Assembly: GCA_947258805.1 (NCBI GenBank)
Contig: CAMYJV010000009.1
Span: 1 to 30,517, forward strand
DNA from: an uncultured Gammaproteobacteria bacterium
GTDB taxonomy: Bacteria; Pseudomonadota; Gammaproteobacteria; GCA-2729495
Reading direction: 5' to 3'
DNA length: 30,517 bases
In this document: one piece after another, positions 1 to 8,883 of the stretch
Numbering within the stretch: position 1 is the stretch's first letter
How the letters are laid out: each line of letters starts with the position of its first letter
Program-made: the position numbers and the translations under genes
The notes under the pieces: model-generated
What the model was told of the DNA's origin: nothing
Seen by the model: the letters and a program-made list of their open reading frames with translations, nothing else
Database searches by the model: none

Positions 1-1460
1 TTCGAGGCCAGCATGGGTACCAACGTCAGCGCAATCAGGCTGGAAAAGGCGACCGCTGCCGCGAGGGAGATTCCGAACTCACCGAACAGGCGCCCGAGCT
101 TGCCGGGCATGAATGAAATGGGCACGAAGACGGCGATCAGCACGACCGTGGTAGCCACCACCGCGAAGCCGATCTCGCGGCTGCCGTCGATGGCTGCCAG
201 CAGCGGGGGTAGTTTCTGCTCCATGCGCCGGACGATGTTTTCCAGGACAACGATGGCGTCGTCCACCACCAGCCCGATGGCGAGCACCAGGCCCAGCAGC
301 GTCAGCGTATTCACCGTGTAGCCCATGGCGGCCATCACGCTGAAGGCCGAGATGATCGCCACGGGAATCGTCAGGGCCGGGATCAGCGTGGCTCGCAGGG
401 AGCCGAGGAAAGAGTAGATCACCGCCAGCACCATCAACAGGGCCAGCGCCAGGGCTTTGAGCACCTCTTTCATGGACTCGCGAATAAATACCGAGAAGTC
501 CACGTTGACGTCGATCTTGATGTCTCCCGGAATCGAATCCTTGAGACGGTCGAGCTCTTCGAGCACCGCCGTGTTGACCGACAGCACGTTGGCCTGGGAC
601 TGCGGGATCACGCCCATGCTGACACCGGGCCGACCGTCGGAGCGTGCAATGCGCCGCGTACTCTCGGGTTCCAGGCGCACGTCAGCGACGTCGCCCAATC
701 GCACCACAAAGTTATCAGTGCGCTTGAGAATGAGTTTCTCGAAGTCCTCGGGCGCGTGCAGCCCGGTCTCCGTGCGCAGGGTGAATTCCCGCTCCGTGGA
801 TTCGATCCGGCCCGCGGGCAGCTCCACGTTTTCCGCGCGCAGCTTGTCTTCGATGTCCGCGACGGTCAGCTGCCGCGCCGCCAGGGCCTCGCGGTCGACC
901 CAGATGCGCATCGCAGGAACCCGGGCACCGCTGACGCGTATCGTCGCGACGCCGTCGATTACCGATAAGCGGTCTACCAGGCTGCGATCCACGAAGTCCG
1001 TGATTTCCATCAGGGAACGGGCCTCGCTCGACACGTCGACGTACATCGTGGCGTCCATGCCCGTATCCTGCTTGGTGATGCTCGGCGCTTCGGCTTCGTC
1101 TGGCAGGACGCGCTGAATGCGAGAAATGCGCTCGCGCACATCGTTGGCCGCATTGTCCGAGTCGCGAGACAGCGCGAACTCCACGACGATGGACGACCGT
1201 TCATCCTTGCTGCTGGATGTGAGTTTCTGGACGCCGGAAATGCCGGCGATCTCGTTCTCGATAACCTGCGTGATGCGGCGCTCTACGACCTCGGCGGACG
1301 CGCCGCGATAGTCGGTCTGGATAGAGATAATCGGCGGGTCTATAGCCGGGAATTCGCGGACTCCCAGCCGGCTCAGCGCGAGCAGCCCGACGATGATGAG
1401 CACAAGGCTGATCACGGCGGCAAAGACGGGCCGGCGGACGGAAATTTCGGACAGGACCAT
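1..1460 (-). CDS. RND-family efflux transporter, inner-membrane pump subunit (partial)
   Basis: This is the N-terminal 486 residues of a hydrophobe/amphiphile efflux (HAE1, AcrB/MexF-like) pump of roughly 1,020-1,050 residues; the rest lies beyond the window start. I translated it from the minus strand. It opens with MVLSEISVRRPVFAAVIS, the usual start of this family running into transmembrane helix 1. The periplasmic porter region follows, including VDGV-type porter sequence (VIDGVATIRVSGAR). Helices 2-4 come next, with the adjacent aspartates D400 and D401 in GLVVDDAIVVLEN, which match the proton-relay pair of AcrB helix 4. The family exports drugs or other amphiphiles using the proton gradient, in complex with a periplasmic adaptor and an outer-membrane channel. 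The start lies 3 bp after the adaptor stop codon, so the two are one operon. No outer-membrane channel gene is visible. The substrate cannot be predicted. Confidence 0.93.
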   Translation of the reverse strand, partial: MVLSEISVRRPVFAAVISLVLIIVGLLALSRLGVREFPAIDPPIISIQTDYRGASAEVVERRITQVIENEIAGISGVQKLTSSSKDERSSIVVEFALSRDSDNAANDVRERISRIQRVLPDEAEAPSITKQDTGMDATMYVDVSSEARSLMEITDFVDRSLVDRLSVIDGVATIRVSGARVPAMRIWVDREALAARQLTVADIEDKLRAENVELPAGRIESTEREFTLRTETGLHAPEDFEKLILKRTDNFVVRLGDVADVRLEPESTRRIARSDGRPGVSMGVIPQSQANVLSVNTAVLEELDRLKDSIPGDIKIDVNVDFSVFIRESMKEVLKALALALLMVLAVIYSFLGSLRATLIPALTIPVAIISAFSVMAAMGYTVNTLTLLGLVLAIGLVVDDAIVVLENIVRRMEQKLPPLLAAIDGSREIGFAVVATTVVLIAVFVPISFMPGKLGRLFGEFGISLAAAVAFSSLIALTLVPMLAS

Positions 1461-1463
1461 TCC

Positions 1464-2546
1464 TTAGCCTCCCTGGCTCACCTGCACGGGGGCGCCATTG
1501 CGGACCTTCTGGGTGCCTTCCGTAATGATCATGGTGCCGGGCGCCAGGCCCTCGCGGATCTCTGCCAGGCCGGGCGCCCTGGCCCCCAGGATAACTTCCC
1601 TCTCCACGGCCGTTCCGCCCTCCACCGTGAACAGATACTGGCGTCCCTGGCGTGGCGCGAGGGCTTGTTCCGGCACCAGGAGCACGTTGGCGCGCTCGCG
1701 CTGCAGGTCCACCGTCAGAAACATGCCCGGTTTGATCAGACCGTCGTCGTTCGGCAGCCGGGCAATTACCGTGACGCTGCGAGTGGCCTGGTCTACCCGC
1801 GGGTCGACGATGCTCACTTCGCCATAGAAGGGACGCTCCGGGTAGACCTCGGTCTGTGCCTCGATCGGCGTGCCGGTCTGCAGGGTGGCGAGGAAGGTTT
1901 CCGGGACCGTGAACTCCAGCTTGATGTTGGCCGTATCGTCCAGGCTGGTGATGAGGGTTTCCGGCCCGACCAGGTCACCCAGGCTGACGTGCCGCAAACC
2001 GACGGTGCCGGCGAAAGGTGCCCGAATGAAGGCTTTATCCAGCCTGGCACCAGCGGCCCGGACTTCGGCCTCGGCGATCAGCACTTCAGCTTCCAGTTCT
2101 TCGAGCTCCAGTTCCGAGATCACCCGGGTGGCGGCGAGCCCCCGGCGCCGCTCGAACTGGCTGCGCGCCTTTTGCAGGGAGGCCTCGGCCATGGCCAGTT
2201 CGGCTTCCAGTTCGGCATGATCCAGCTCCAGCAGCAAATGCCCGGCTTTTACCTGCTGGCCTTCTTCGAAACCGATCTTTGCGACGATGTTGGAGATGCG
2301 CGACGTCACCTCGATGGATTCATTGGCTCGTGCCGTGCCGAGACCGGTAAATTGATCGATGAAGTTCTGTGGCTCTACGCGCACTGCCATCACGGACACC
2401 GGCTGCGCAGGACCCCTGCCGCCCATGCCGGCCCCGGCGCCTTCCGGTTCCGCTGCACCGCAGCTGCAGAGCAGCAGGCAGGCAGCCAGCAGCCCGGGAA
2501 GCGCGCGCCCGAGTCCACTGCTGCGTTGTGATTCAGGTTCAGACAT
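1464..2546 (-). CDS. RND efflux periplasmic adaptor (membrane fusion protein), lipoprotein
   Basis: This 360-residue protein is the adaptor partner of the downstream RND pump. The N-terminus has a hydrophobic segment (about residues 16-28) ending in a lipobox-like LCSC with Cys29 as the likely acylated residue, although Cys at position -2 is unusual. A Gly/Ala/Pro-rich linker follows (about 30-47). Then come the barrel-sandwich (lipoyl-like) halves around residues 75-110 and 170-200, separated by an alpha-helical hairpin (about 110-165) rich in Glu, Ala and Leu. A beta-barrel domain (about 205-280, with IKPGMFLTVDL) and a membrane-proximal domain follow. Length fits the AcrA/MexE family. It would sit in the periplasm anchored to the inner membrane and bridge pump and outer-membrane channel. 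It is the first gene of the operon and is divergent from the VOC gene; no linked regulator is visible. Its ribosome binding site is weak. Confidence 0.93.
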   Translation of the reverse strand: MSEPESQRSSGLGRALPGLLAACLLLCSCGAAEPEGAGAGMGGRGPAQPVSVMAVRVEPQNFIDQFTGLGTARANESIEVTSRISNIVAKIGFEEGQQVKAGHLLLELDHAELEAELAMAEASLQKARSQFERRRGLAATRVISELELEELEAEVLIAEAEVRAAGARLDKAFIRAPFAGTVGLRHVSLGDLVGPETLITSLDDTANIKLEFTVPETFLATLQTGTPIEAQTEVYPERPFYGEVSIVDPRVDQATRSVTVIARLPNDDGLIKPGMFLTVDLQRERANVLLVPEQALAPRQGRQYLFTVEGGTAVEREVILGARAPGLAEIREGLAPGTMIITEGTQKVRNGAPVQVSQGG

Positions 2547-2641
2547 GTGCCGGAACTGGCAAAAACTACTAATCTAGCAGAAGGTTAGGATCATAGGGTC
2601 AGGCAGTTGCTGATGTGACCACGTGCAAAAAAGGGGCTCTG

Positions 2642-3034
2642 ATGCAGGACCGCATTCACCACCTCAACTTTATCGTCCGGGACCTGGCCGCCGCCGTGCC
2701 GGCCTGGGAACAGTTACTCGGTATGCCGGTGTCATCACGTGACCACCTGGAAGGGCGCGGCGTCGACATCGCGCGCTTCCGCCTAGGTTCCGCATGGCTG
2801 GTGCTGGTCCAGCCCGTGCGCCCCGGCACCGCGCCTGCGCGGCACCTCGAAGAACACGGTGAGGGCTTTTTCCTGGTGTCTTTCGGCGTCGACAGCCTCG
2901 ACGCAGAACGCGAGCGGCTCGGCGAAGCCTGGTTCGACGGCCCGGTCCGGGCAGGGCTGGACGACTGGCACATCCGGGACCTGGACGTCGCGCGCACCTT
3001 CGGCGCCCTGGTGCAGTTCACGGAAACCGGGTAA
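2642..3034 (+). CDS. VOC-superfamily (glyoxalase/bleomycin-resistance fold) protein
   Basis: This 130-residue protein has the paired beta-alpha-beta-beta-beta layout of the vicinal-oxygen-chelate fold. It starts MQDRIHHLNFIVRDLAAAV, like methylmalonyl-CoA epimerases and glyoxalase-type proteins, and has a second half beginning around HGEGFFLVSFGVDSL. ATG 2642 is chosen because an AAAAAGGGG Shine-Dalgarno-like run lies just upstream; an in-frame GTG at 2615 would add nine residues but encodes that run. The epimerase family usually has a metal-binding His in a GxHHI-type segment of the second half. Here that stretch reads GFFLVSF, so the classical metal site looks incomplete and the reaction cannot be assigned. 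It stands alone, divergent from the efflux operon and convergent with pepQ, whose open frame overlaps it on the other strand. Confidence 0.8.
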   Translation: MQDRIHHLNFIVRDLAAAVPAWEQLLGMPVSSRDHLEGRGVDIARFRLGSAWLVLVQPVRPGTAPARHLEEHGEGFFLVSFGVDSLDAERERLGEAWFDGPVRAGLDDWHIRDLDVARTFGALVQFTETG

Positions 3035-4501
3035 ACGCCCCAGAACCACCACCGACGTGAGCGGGGTGGCGGGGACCGCTGAGCGGAACGTAAGACCGGC
3101 TCGCCACCAGCCGGCAGGCTGGAGACCAACTGGCCCGCTGTGCCGTCTTGAGTGCTTGTCACCAAAGTCCCGCTTGAAAGCTTTGCGAGTCAGGTTTTCA
3201 CTGCCGCTGTCCGTGACGAGCAGGTTGTCTTCGATCCGGATGCCGCCGAAGACGCTCAAGTCGGCGACACGATCCCAGTTCACGTCGGCGCTCGCTTCCC
3301 CCTGGCGCAATTCCGCCAGCAACGAATCGATGAAGTAAATGCCGGGTTCGATCGTCAGCGTAAAACCGGGTGCCAGCGTCCGCAGCAGCCTGAGGCGCGG
3401 GTAGGCGGCCGGAGCGTCGAGTTGGGTGCCGGCCGCGTCGGCTTGCCACCCACCCACATCGTGCACCTGCAAGCCCAGCAGGTGCCCCAGGCCGTGGGGA
3501 AAGAAACTGTGCGTCAGCTGGCGTTCCAGGGCCGACTCCGGGGTGCAGCGCAGCAGGCCGAGACGGCAAAGCACGCCGGCAATTTCTTCGTGCGCCGCGT
3601 GGTGCAGCTCGGTGAAGGGCACACCGGGCTGCACGCGCGCGCAGATGGCCTGCTGGCGATCGTTGAGCGCATCACGCAGTTCCGCAAAAGCATCGTGGCC
3701 GGGCAAGACATGGGTGCGTGTAATATCCGACGCGTAGCCGAGCGTATTGCAACCCGCGTCGATCAACAGGCTGCCCGCCGGGTTTCGTTCTTCACGGTAG
3801 TGCTGGTAGTGCAACACTGCAGCATGGCGCCCGGCCCCAACGATGGGCGGGTACGGCAACGCGGCCGCAGCCTGGCCGCTGGCGCGCTGAAACGCGAGCA
3901 GGATCTCGAACTCGCTGTCGCCCGACTGAAAGGCTTCTGCCGCCGCCCGGTGCCCCTCAACGGCTGCAGCGGTCGCCGCCCTGAGGCACGCGGTCTCGAA
4001 GTCTGTTTTCCACGCCCGGTGATAATGAACATGGTTCACGAGCGCCTCGGGGTTCCGGTCACCGGCCAGCTGCACTGAGTCCCAGTGTTCCTCCGGGCCG
4101 AGCAGCGCTGTCCGGGACGGCAACTTGCCAACGGCTTCGGTCGCGCTATCCGGTGACGGTGCGATCCGGATGTCGATCGCGTCCGCCCAAGGCGGTCCGG
4201 GCGCTTCCGGGGGCTCCTCCCAGTAGCTGTCAGGCCGGACCACGATAGCCACCGGACGTTCCCCGGGCCGGTACACCAGGCAGGATCCCGGATGGTTCGT
4301 CAGCGGCAGCCACTGGGTCAGTTGCGGGTTAGCGCGAAACGGCGTGTGCTGGTCGTCCATGAAGCGCAGCGTCGCGACGCCGGCGCCGACAACCACCGCG
4401 TCGTAGTCGCAGGCCGCGAGCGCATCGTCGTAGCGCGCCCGCACGGTGTCCAGGTGCGGCGGGTAGGTAGCGGCCAAAACCTGCTTGTCCATGGCGGCCA
4501 T
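2783..4501 (-). CDS. pepQ: Xaa-Pro dipeptidase PepQ, with an anomalous C-terminal extension
   Basis: PepQ cleaves dipeptides with C-terminal proline and belongs to the metal-dependent pita-bread (M24B) family. The first 445 or so residues match the E. coli enzyme closely: an N-terminal domain (about 1-165) and a catalytic domain with all five dinuclear metal ligands, Asp248 (LLIDAG), Asp259 (SDITRT), His336 (PHGLGH), Glu385 (TIEPGIY) and Glu424 (IRIEDN). E. coli PepQ is about 443 residues and ends soon after ENMTR. Here the equivalent ENLTRKAFKRDF is followed by no stop, and the frame stays open for about 126 more residues to 2783. It crosses 130 bp of apparent spacer and then the antisense of the VOC gene. 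Another frame has a stop at 3159-3161, so a single indel would restore the expected length. The start is ATG 4501 or the in-frame ATG at 4492. Identity is certain; the C-terminus is not. Confidence 0.9.
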   Translation of the reverse strand: MAAMDKQVLAATYPPHLDTVRARYDDALAACDYDAVVVGAGVATLRFMDDQHTPFRANPQLTQWLPLTNHPGSCLVYRPGERPVAIVVRPDSYWEEPPEAPGPPWADAIDIRIAPSPDSATEAVGKLPSRTALLGPEEHWDSVQLAGDRNPEALVNHVHYHRAWKTDFETACLRAATAAAVEGHRAAAEAFQSGDSEFEILLAFQRASGQAAAALPYPPIVGAGRHAAVLHYQHYREERNPAGSLLIDAGCNTLGYASDITRTHVLPGHDAFAELRDALNDRQQAICARVQPGVPFTELHHAAHEEIAGVLCRLGLLRCTPESALERQLTHSFFPHGLGHLLGLQVHDVGGWQADAAGTQLDAPAAYPRLRLLRTLAPGFTLTIEPGIYFIDSLLAELRQGEASADVNWDRVADLSVFGGIRIEDNLLVTDSGSENLTRKAFKRDFGDKHSRRHSGPVGLQPAGWWRAGLTFRSAVPATPLTSVVVLGRLPGFRELHQGAEGARDVQVPDVPVVQPCPDRAVEPGFAEPLAFCVEAVDAERHQEKALTVFFEVPRRRGAGAHGLDQHQPCGT

Positions 4502-4809
4502 CTTAGAGTTTTCGGCCCGTTGCGGGCCAACCCGGTTGCCGGGGGAGCGCCCGCAGGCATATCACGGGCAGGCCCACCGGGTGAAGCCTTCCGGGCTAAA
4601 CCTCACTCGCACATCCCTGTGCTCCCTCGGATCGGCCGTTCGTCGCTCCTGTCATCCATGACCCGCTCCTCACGGACGACGCCCGGAAGGCTTCACCCGG
4701 TGGGCCTGCCCTGGGTCTGCGCCGCCAGCCCCTAAGCTACAAACAGCCAGCCCCTTGCGGCATCATTGGCCGCCCCCGAAGGAAGGAGAGCCCCGCCGCG
4801 GGCCCGCGC
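4502..4809. other. Gene-free divergent interval between pepQ and trpS
   Basis: About 308 bases without a supportable gene, upstream of both pepQ (leftward) and trpS (rightward), so it must hold their promoters unless those lie elsewhere. Its centre is the 146-bp inverted-repeat element described separately. To the right, the sequence has a purine-rich AAGGAAGGAGAG (about 4780-4791). This is followed by a GC-rich self-complementary GCGGGCCCGC just before the trpS start, which would place the Shine-Dalgarno unusually far from the ATG. I see no clear sigma-70 promoter. Confidence 0.7.
4566..4711. repeat. 146-bp element with 31-bp perfect inverted terminal arms
   Basis: Bases 4566-4596 are an exact reverse complement of 4681-4711, with no mismatch over 31 bp, flanking an 84-base centre. 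The centre holds two small dyads, GCACA/TGTGC (4609-4622) and GTCAT/ATGAC (4651-4662). Each is embedded in a similar CATCC...CTCC context, so the centre looks like two diverged copies of one unit. No target-site duplication is obvious and no transposase-like frame is present. It sits in a divergent promoter interval, so it is not in the position of a terminator for either neighbour. The structure fits a non-autonomous miniature element or a REP/BIME-like intergenic repeat. It could also fold as a long hairpin in a trpS leader if transcription starts upstream of it. The function is unknown. Confidence 0.9.
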
Positions 4810-5820
4810 ATGTCAAAGCTGACTGTTCTGACCGGAATTACCACCACCGGTACGCCGCACCTCGGTAACTATGCCGGGGCCATTCGACCCGCCATTGAGG
4901 CCAGCCGCCAGGGCGATGCGAACTCCTTTTACTTCCTGGCCAACTACCACGCGCTGGTCAAGAACCAGGACGCCAACGCCGTGCATCAGTCGCAGCTGGA
5001 AATCGCCGCTGCCTGGCTGGCCATGGGCCTGGATCCCGACAAGGTGGTGTTCTATCGCCAGTCCGACATCCCGGAAATCCCGGAACTCACCTGGATACTC
5101 GGCAGCGTCACCGCCAAGGGCCTGATGAACCGGGCGCATGCGTATAAGGCCGCTGTGCAGGCGAACCAGGACCGCGGCGATCGGGATCCCGACCAGGGCA
5201 TCACGATGGCGCTGTTTTCCTACCCGGTGCTGATGGCCGCCGATATCCTGATGTTTGGGAGCCATCACGTTCCGGTGGGCCGCGATCAGAAGCAGCACGT
5301 GGAAATGGCCCGCGACATTGCGCAGCGTTTCAACCACGTGTACCGGGAACTGTTTGTGCTGCCCGAGGCCATCATCGACGACAACACCGCCGTGCTGTCT
5401 GGCCTGGACGGGCGCAAGATGAGTAAGAGTTACGACAACACCATTCCGCTGTTCGTGCCGGAGAAACGGCTGCGCAAGCTGGTGATGAAAATCAAGACCA
5501 ACTCGCTGGAACCCGGCGAGCCTAAAGACACCCATGGCTCCACGATCTTCGAGATCTACCGGGCCTTCTCCACGCCGGACCAGACGGCGGAATTCGCGCA
5601 ACGCTATGCCGACGGCATCGCCTGGGGAGAAGCGAAACAGATCCTGTTTGAGTTTCTTAACGACATGCTGCGTGAACCCAGGGCAAGGTACGAACGACTC
5701 ATCGCCGACCCGGGTTACATCGAAAAGGTCTTGCTCGAGGGTGCCGGCAAAGCGCGGGCCATTGCCACACCGTTCATGGCGAAGGTGCGCGATGCGGTCG
5801 GGCTCCGGCCCCTCGGCTAG
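4810..5820 (+). CDS. trpS: Tryptophanyl-tRNA synthetase
   Basis: This class Ic synthetase of 336 residues charges tRNA-Trp with tryptophan using ATP in the cytoplasm. The ATP-binding signature is the HIGH variant HLGN at residues 17-20, within [14 protein letters not shown], and the KMSKS loop is intact at 203-207 ([10 protein letters not shown]). The segment [12 protein letters not shown] is the family's characteristic central helix, and [22 protein letters not shown] follows it. Length matches the compact bacterial form, about 330-340 residues, with no C-terminal extension. The ATG at 4810 is chosen because the homology begins immediately ([14 protein letters not shown]). The purine-rich ribosome-binding candidate lies about 18-20 bases upstream, separated by a GC-rich palindrome, so initiation may depend on a leader hairpin bringing the two closer. 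It stands alone and converges on uvrA with a 9-bp gap. Confidence 0.97.
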   Translation: MSKLTVLTGITTTGTPHLGNYAGAIRPAIEASRQGDANSFYFLANYHALVKNQDANAVHQSQLEIAAAWLAMGLDPDKVVFYRQSDIPEIPELTWILGSVTAKGLMNRAHAYKAAVQANQDRGDRDPDQGITMALFSYPVLMAADILMFGSHHVPVGRDQKQHVEMARDIAQRFNHVYRELFVLPEAIIDDNTAVLSGLDGRKMSKSYDNTIPLFVPEKRLRKLVMKIKTNSLEPGEPKDTHGSTIFEIYRAFSTPDQTAEFAQRYADGIAWGEAKQILFEFLNDMLREPRARYERLIADPGYIEKVLLEGAGKARAIATPFMAKVRDAVGLRPLG

Positions 5821-5829
5821 CCTGTTGGT

Positions 5830-8685
5830 CTAGGCCGTGCGCGCCGCCCGGGCGTCCTCGTCCGTCGCCAGCAGTGGCGCCAGGTACTGGCCGGTATAAG
5901 ACCCCGGGTTGGCAGCCACTTCCTCTGGCGTGCCCTCGGCCACCAGCGTGCCGCCGCCGTCACCGCCCTCCGGGCCCAGGTCGATGATCCAGTCCGCCGT
6001 CTTGATCACGTCCAGGTTGTGTTCGATGACGACTACCGTGTTGCCCTGGTCGCGCAGCTGGTGCAACACGTCGAGCAGGTGGGAGATGTCTGCAAAGTGC
6101 AGGCCGGTGGTGGGCTCGTCGAGTATGTAGAGCGTGCGCCCAGTGGCCCGCTTGGAGAGTTCCTTGGCCAGCTTCACGCGTTGCGCTTCGCCCCCCGACA
6201 GCGTCGTCGCACTCTGCCCCAGCCGCAGGTAAGACAGGCCCACGTCCATCAGCGTCTGCAGTTTGCGGGCGATCACGGGTACCGGGGCGAAGAAATCCAG
6301 TGCATCTTCCACCGTCATATCCAGGGCCTCATGAATGGTCCGACCCTTGTAGCGAATCTCGAGCGTCTCCCGGTTGTAGCGCTGCCCGTTACACACGTCG
6401 CACGCTACGTAGACGTCGGGCAGAAAGTGCATCTCCACGCGAATCATGCCGTCACCCTGGCAGGCTTCGCAGCGGCCGCCCTTGACGTTGAAGCTGAAAC
6501 GTCCGGGGCGGTAACCGCGCGACCGCGCTTCCTGTGTACCGGCATACAGTTCGCGCATCGGGGTGAACAAACCCGTATAGGTGGCCGGGTTTGACCGCGG
6601 CGTGCGCCCGATGGGGCTCTGGCTGATGTCGATCACGCGGTCGATGTGCTTGAGGCCCGTCACTTTCTGGTGCGGCGCCGGGTCATAGTTGCGCTTGTTG
6701 ATCGCGCCCGCCACAGCGCGGTAGAGGGTGTCGTTAATCAGCGTGGACTTACCCGAGCCCGACACGCCGGTGATACAGGTCATGAGACCCAGCGGAATCG
6801 CAGCGTCCAGTGATTTCAGGTTATTGCCACTGGCGCCGCGCACGACCAGCTGCCGTTTCGGATCCGCCTGGTTGCGCTTGGCCGGCAACTCGATGCGCAG
6901 GCGGCCCGACAGGTAGGCACCAGTCAGCGAATCGGGGTGGCGCAATATGTCTTCCGGGGTGCCCTGGGCGATCACGCGTCCGCCGTGGACGCCCGCGCCG
7001 GGGCCGAGATCAACGACATGGTCGCTCGCGAGGATGGCTTCCTCGTCGTGCTCCACCACGATCACCGTATTGCCGAGGTCACGCAGATGCTCCAGCGTGT
7101 TCAGCAGCCGGCGATTGTCGCGCTGGTGCAAGCCGATTGATGGCTCATCGAGTATGTACATCACGCCCACCAGTCCAGAGCCAATCTGGCTGGCCAGGCG
7201 GATGCGCTGGGCTTCTCCGCCCGACAGGGTCTCGGCGCTCCGGTCCAGGCTCAGGTAGCCGAGGCCCACGTCCGAAAGGAACCGAAGACGGTCGCGAATT
7301 TCCTTAACGATCTTGGTCGCTATCTCACCGCGCCAGCCTTCCAGTTCCAGCGTGGCAAAAAAATCCAGCGCACCGCCGACGGCCAGGTGGGTGATCTCCG
7401 GTATCGAGCGTTCCTGCACGAATACGTTGCGTGCGGCGGTATTCAGCCGCGTGCCTTTGCATTCCGGGCAAGGTTGCACGCTCAGGTACTTGGCGAGTTC
7501 CTCGCGCACCGTGCTCGACTCCGTTTCCCGGTAGCGGCGGTCCAGGTTTGGCAGGATGCCTTCAAAGGCATGGGTTCGACTCACCGTGGCTCCGCGCCCG
7601 GTCAGGTATTCGAAATCGATTTCTTCCTCGCCACTGCCGTACAGCAGTGTCTGCTGTATGTCGGGCTCCAGTTCGCCGAACGGGGCCTCGATATCGAAGT
7701 CATAGTGACCGGCCAGGCACTGCACCATCTGGAAGTACCAGAGATTGCGGCGGTCCCAGCCGCGTATCGCGCCGCCGGCCAGGCTGAGTTCGTGGTTGCG
7801 AACTACCCGCTGGGGGTCGAAGAACTGCCGCACGCCGAGCCCGTCGCAACTCGGGCATGCGCCCACCGGGTTATTGAAAGAAAACAGGCGCGGCTCCAGT
7901 TCGACGATGCTGTAGTTGCAGACCGGGCACGCGAAGCGGTCCGAGAACAGCAATTCGTCGCGCCCGGCGTCGTCCATCCAGGCGATTTTCGCCACCCCGT
8001 CGGCCAGCTTCAGTGCGGTCTCGAATGACTCTGCGAGTCGCTGCGCAAGATCGTCGCGGACCTTGAAGCGGTCTACGACCACGTCAATGCTGTGTTTGCG
8101 CCGCAGGTCCAGCTTCGGCGGGTCGTCCAGTTCACAGACCTCACCGTCGATTCGCGCCCGCACGAAGCCCTGGCTGCGCAGGTCCGCCAGCAACTGCAGG
8201 TGCTCGCCCTTGCGCGACTGCACCACCGGGGCCAGCAGCATCAGCGGGGTGCCGACCTCGAATCCCATGACCTGGTCCACCATCTGGCTGACGGTTTGCG
8301 CCTCGAGGTCGCGGTGATGATCCGGGCAGCGGGGGCGGCCGGCGCGCGCGTAGAGCAGTCGCAAGTAGTCGTAGATCTCCGTCACCGTGCCCACGGTGGA
8401 ACGGGGGTTGTGCGACGTGGATTTCTGCTCGATGGAAATGGCTGGCGACAGGCCTTCGATATGATCGACATCCGGCTTTTCCATCATCGACAGGAACTGG
8501 CGCGCGTAGGCGGACAGAGACTCCACATAGCGGCGCTGGCCCTCGGCGTAGATCGTGTCGAAGGCCAGGGAAGATTTGCCGGAGCCCGACAGGCCGGTAA
8601 TGACAATCAGCCGGTCCCTCGGCAGGTCGAGGTCCACGTTGGCGAGATTGTGCGTGCGGGCGCCGCGAATGCTGATTTGCTGCAT
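5830..8685 (-). CDS. uvrA: Excinuclease ABC subunit A (UvrA)
   Basis: UvrA is the DNA-damage-sensing ATPase of nucleotide excision repair; it loads UvrB at lesions. This protein of about 951 residues has the full family layout. The first Walker A is GLSGSGKS (31-38), followed by [20 protein letters not shown], the UvrB-interacting region and a first zinc module (CPVC...CPSC). The first ABC signature is [12 protein letters not shown] with [13 protein letters not shown]. The second Walker A is GVSGSGKST, with a second zinc module (CEAC...CDVC) and [12 protein letters not shown] with [11 protein letters not shown] place the start at 8685 ([14 protein letters not shown]), which aligns with E. coli [14 protein letters not shown] and has AGGT upstream. 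The longer frame from 8712 adds nine residues without a ribosome binding site. It is divergent from ssb, as in E. coli. Confidence 0.98.
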   Translation of the reverse strand: MQQISIRGARTHNLANVDLDLPRDRLIVITGLSGSGKSSLAFDTIYAEGQRRYVESLSAYARQFLSMMEKPDVDHIEGLSPAISIEQKSTSHNPRSTVGTVTEIYDYLRLLYARAGRPRCPDHHRDLEAQTVSQMVDQVMGFEVGTPLMLLAPVVQSRKGEHLQLLADLRSQGFVRARIDGEVCELDDPPKLDLRRKHSIDVVVDRFKVRDDLAQRLAESFETALKLADGVAKIAWMDDAGRDELLFSDRFACPVCNYSIVELEPRLFSFNNPVGACPSCDGLGVRQFFDPQRVVRNHELSLAGGAIRGWDRRNLWYFQMVQCLAGHYDFDIEAPFGELEPDIQQTLLYGSGEEEIDFEYLTGRGATVSRTHAFEGILPNLDRRYRETESSTVREELAKYLSVQPCPECKGTRLNTAARNVFVQERSIPEITHLAVGGALDFFATLELEGWRGEIATKIVKEIRDRLRFLSDVGLGYLSLDRSAETLSGGEAQRIRLASQIGSGLVGVMYILDEPSIGLHQRDNRRLLNTLEHLRDLGNTVIVVEHDEEAILASDHVVDLGPGAGVHGGRVIAQGTPEDILRHPDSLTGAYLSGRLRIELPAKRNQADPKRQLVVRGASGNNLKSLDAAIPLGLMTCITGVSGSGKSTLINDTLYRAVAGAINKRNYDPAPHQKVTGLKHIDRVIDISQSPIGRTPRSNPATYTGLFTPMRELYAGTQEARSRGYRPGRFSFNVKGGRCEACQGDGMIRVEMHFLPDVYVACDVCNGQRYNRETLEIRYKGRTIHEALDMTVEDALDFFAPVPVIARKLQTLMDVGLSYLRLGQSATTLSGGEAQRVKLAKELSKRATGRTLYILDEPTTGLHFADISHLLDVLHQLRDQGNTVVVIEHNLDVIKTADWIIDLGPEGGDGGGTLVAEGTPEEVAANPGSYTGQYLAPLLATDEDARAARTA

Positions 8686-8714
8686 GCCGGGTCGCTGACC
8701 TGGGAAAACCATTA

Positions 8715-8744
8715 ACTATACTGAGTTCGCCGGGCGCGGCCCAA
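8715..8744 (-). promoter_or_regulatory. Possible sigma-70 promoter of uvrA
   Basis: On the minus strand, TTGGGC (8744-8739) is followed after 18 bases by TATAGT (8720-8715), a weak to moderate match to a sigma-70 promoter. Transcription would begin near 8708, which is downstream of the upstream ATG at 8712 and so supports the start at 8685. I see no CTGT-N8-ACAG LexA box here. Confidence 0.3.
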
Positions 8745-8871
8745 ACCGATGCTGACCCGTTTTCATATGCTTATGGCCCTTTTGGGCGTGTTTTTTGGCA
8801 GGCCGGCGCATACAATACGGACCCCCCGGGCAATTGCCTTCAGGCTCGCTCCGGAAAATCCATTAAAAACA

Positions 8872-8883
8872 GTCATTTATGAC
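8872..8883. promoter_or_regulatory. Short dyad upstream of ssb
   Basis: GTCATTTATGAC is a 5-bp inverted repeat around a TT centre, lying just before the ssb Shine-Dalgarno AGGGG. It could be an operator half-site pair or chance. It does not match the LexA consensus. Confidence 0.2.

Noticed and set aside
3035..3158. Possible bidirectional terminator between the VOC gene and pepQ
   Set aside because: Only short imperfect GC-rich pairings such as CAGCC/GGCTG, with no T-run on either strand.
3152..4078. 308-codon plus-strand frame across pepQ
   Set aside because: Codon-aligned antisense of a gene with all five metal ligands conserved; no recognisable protein.
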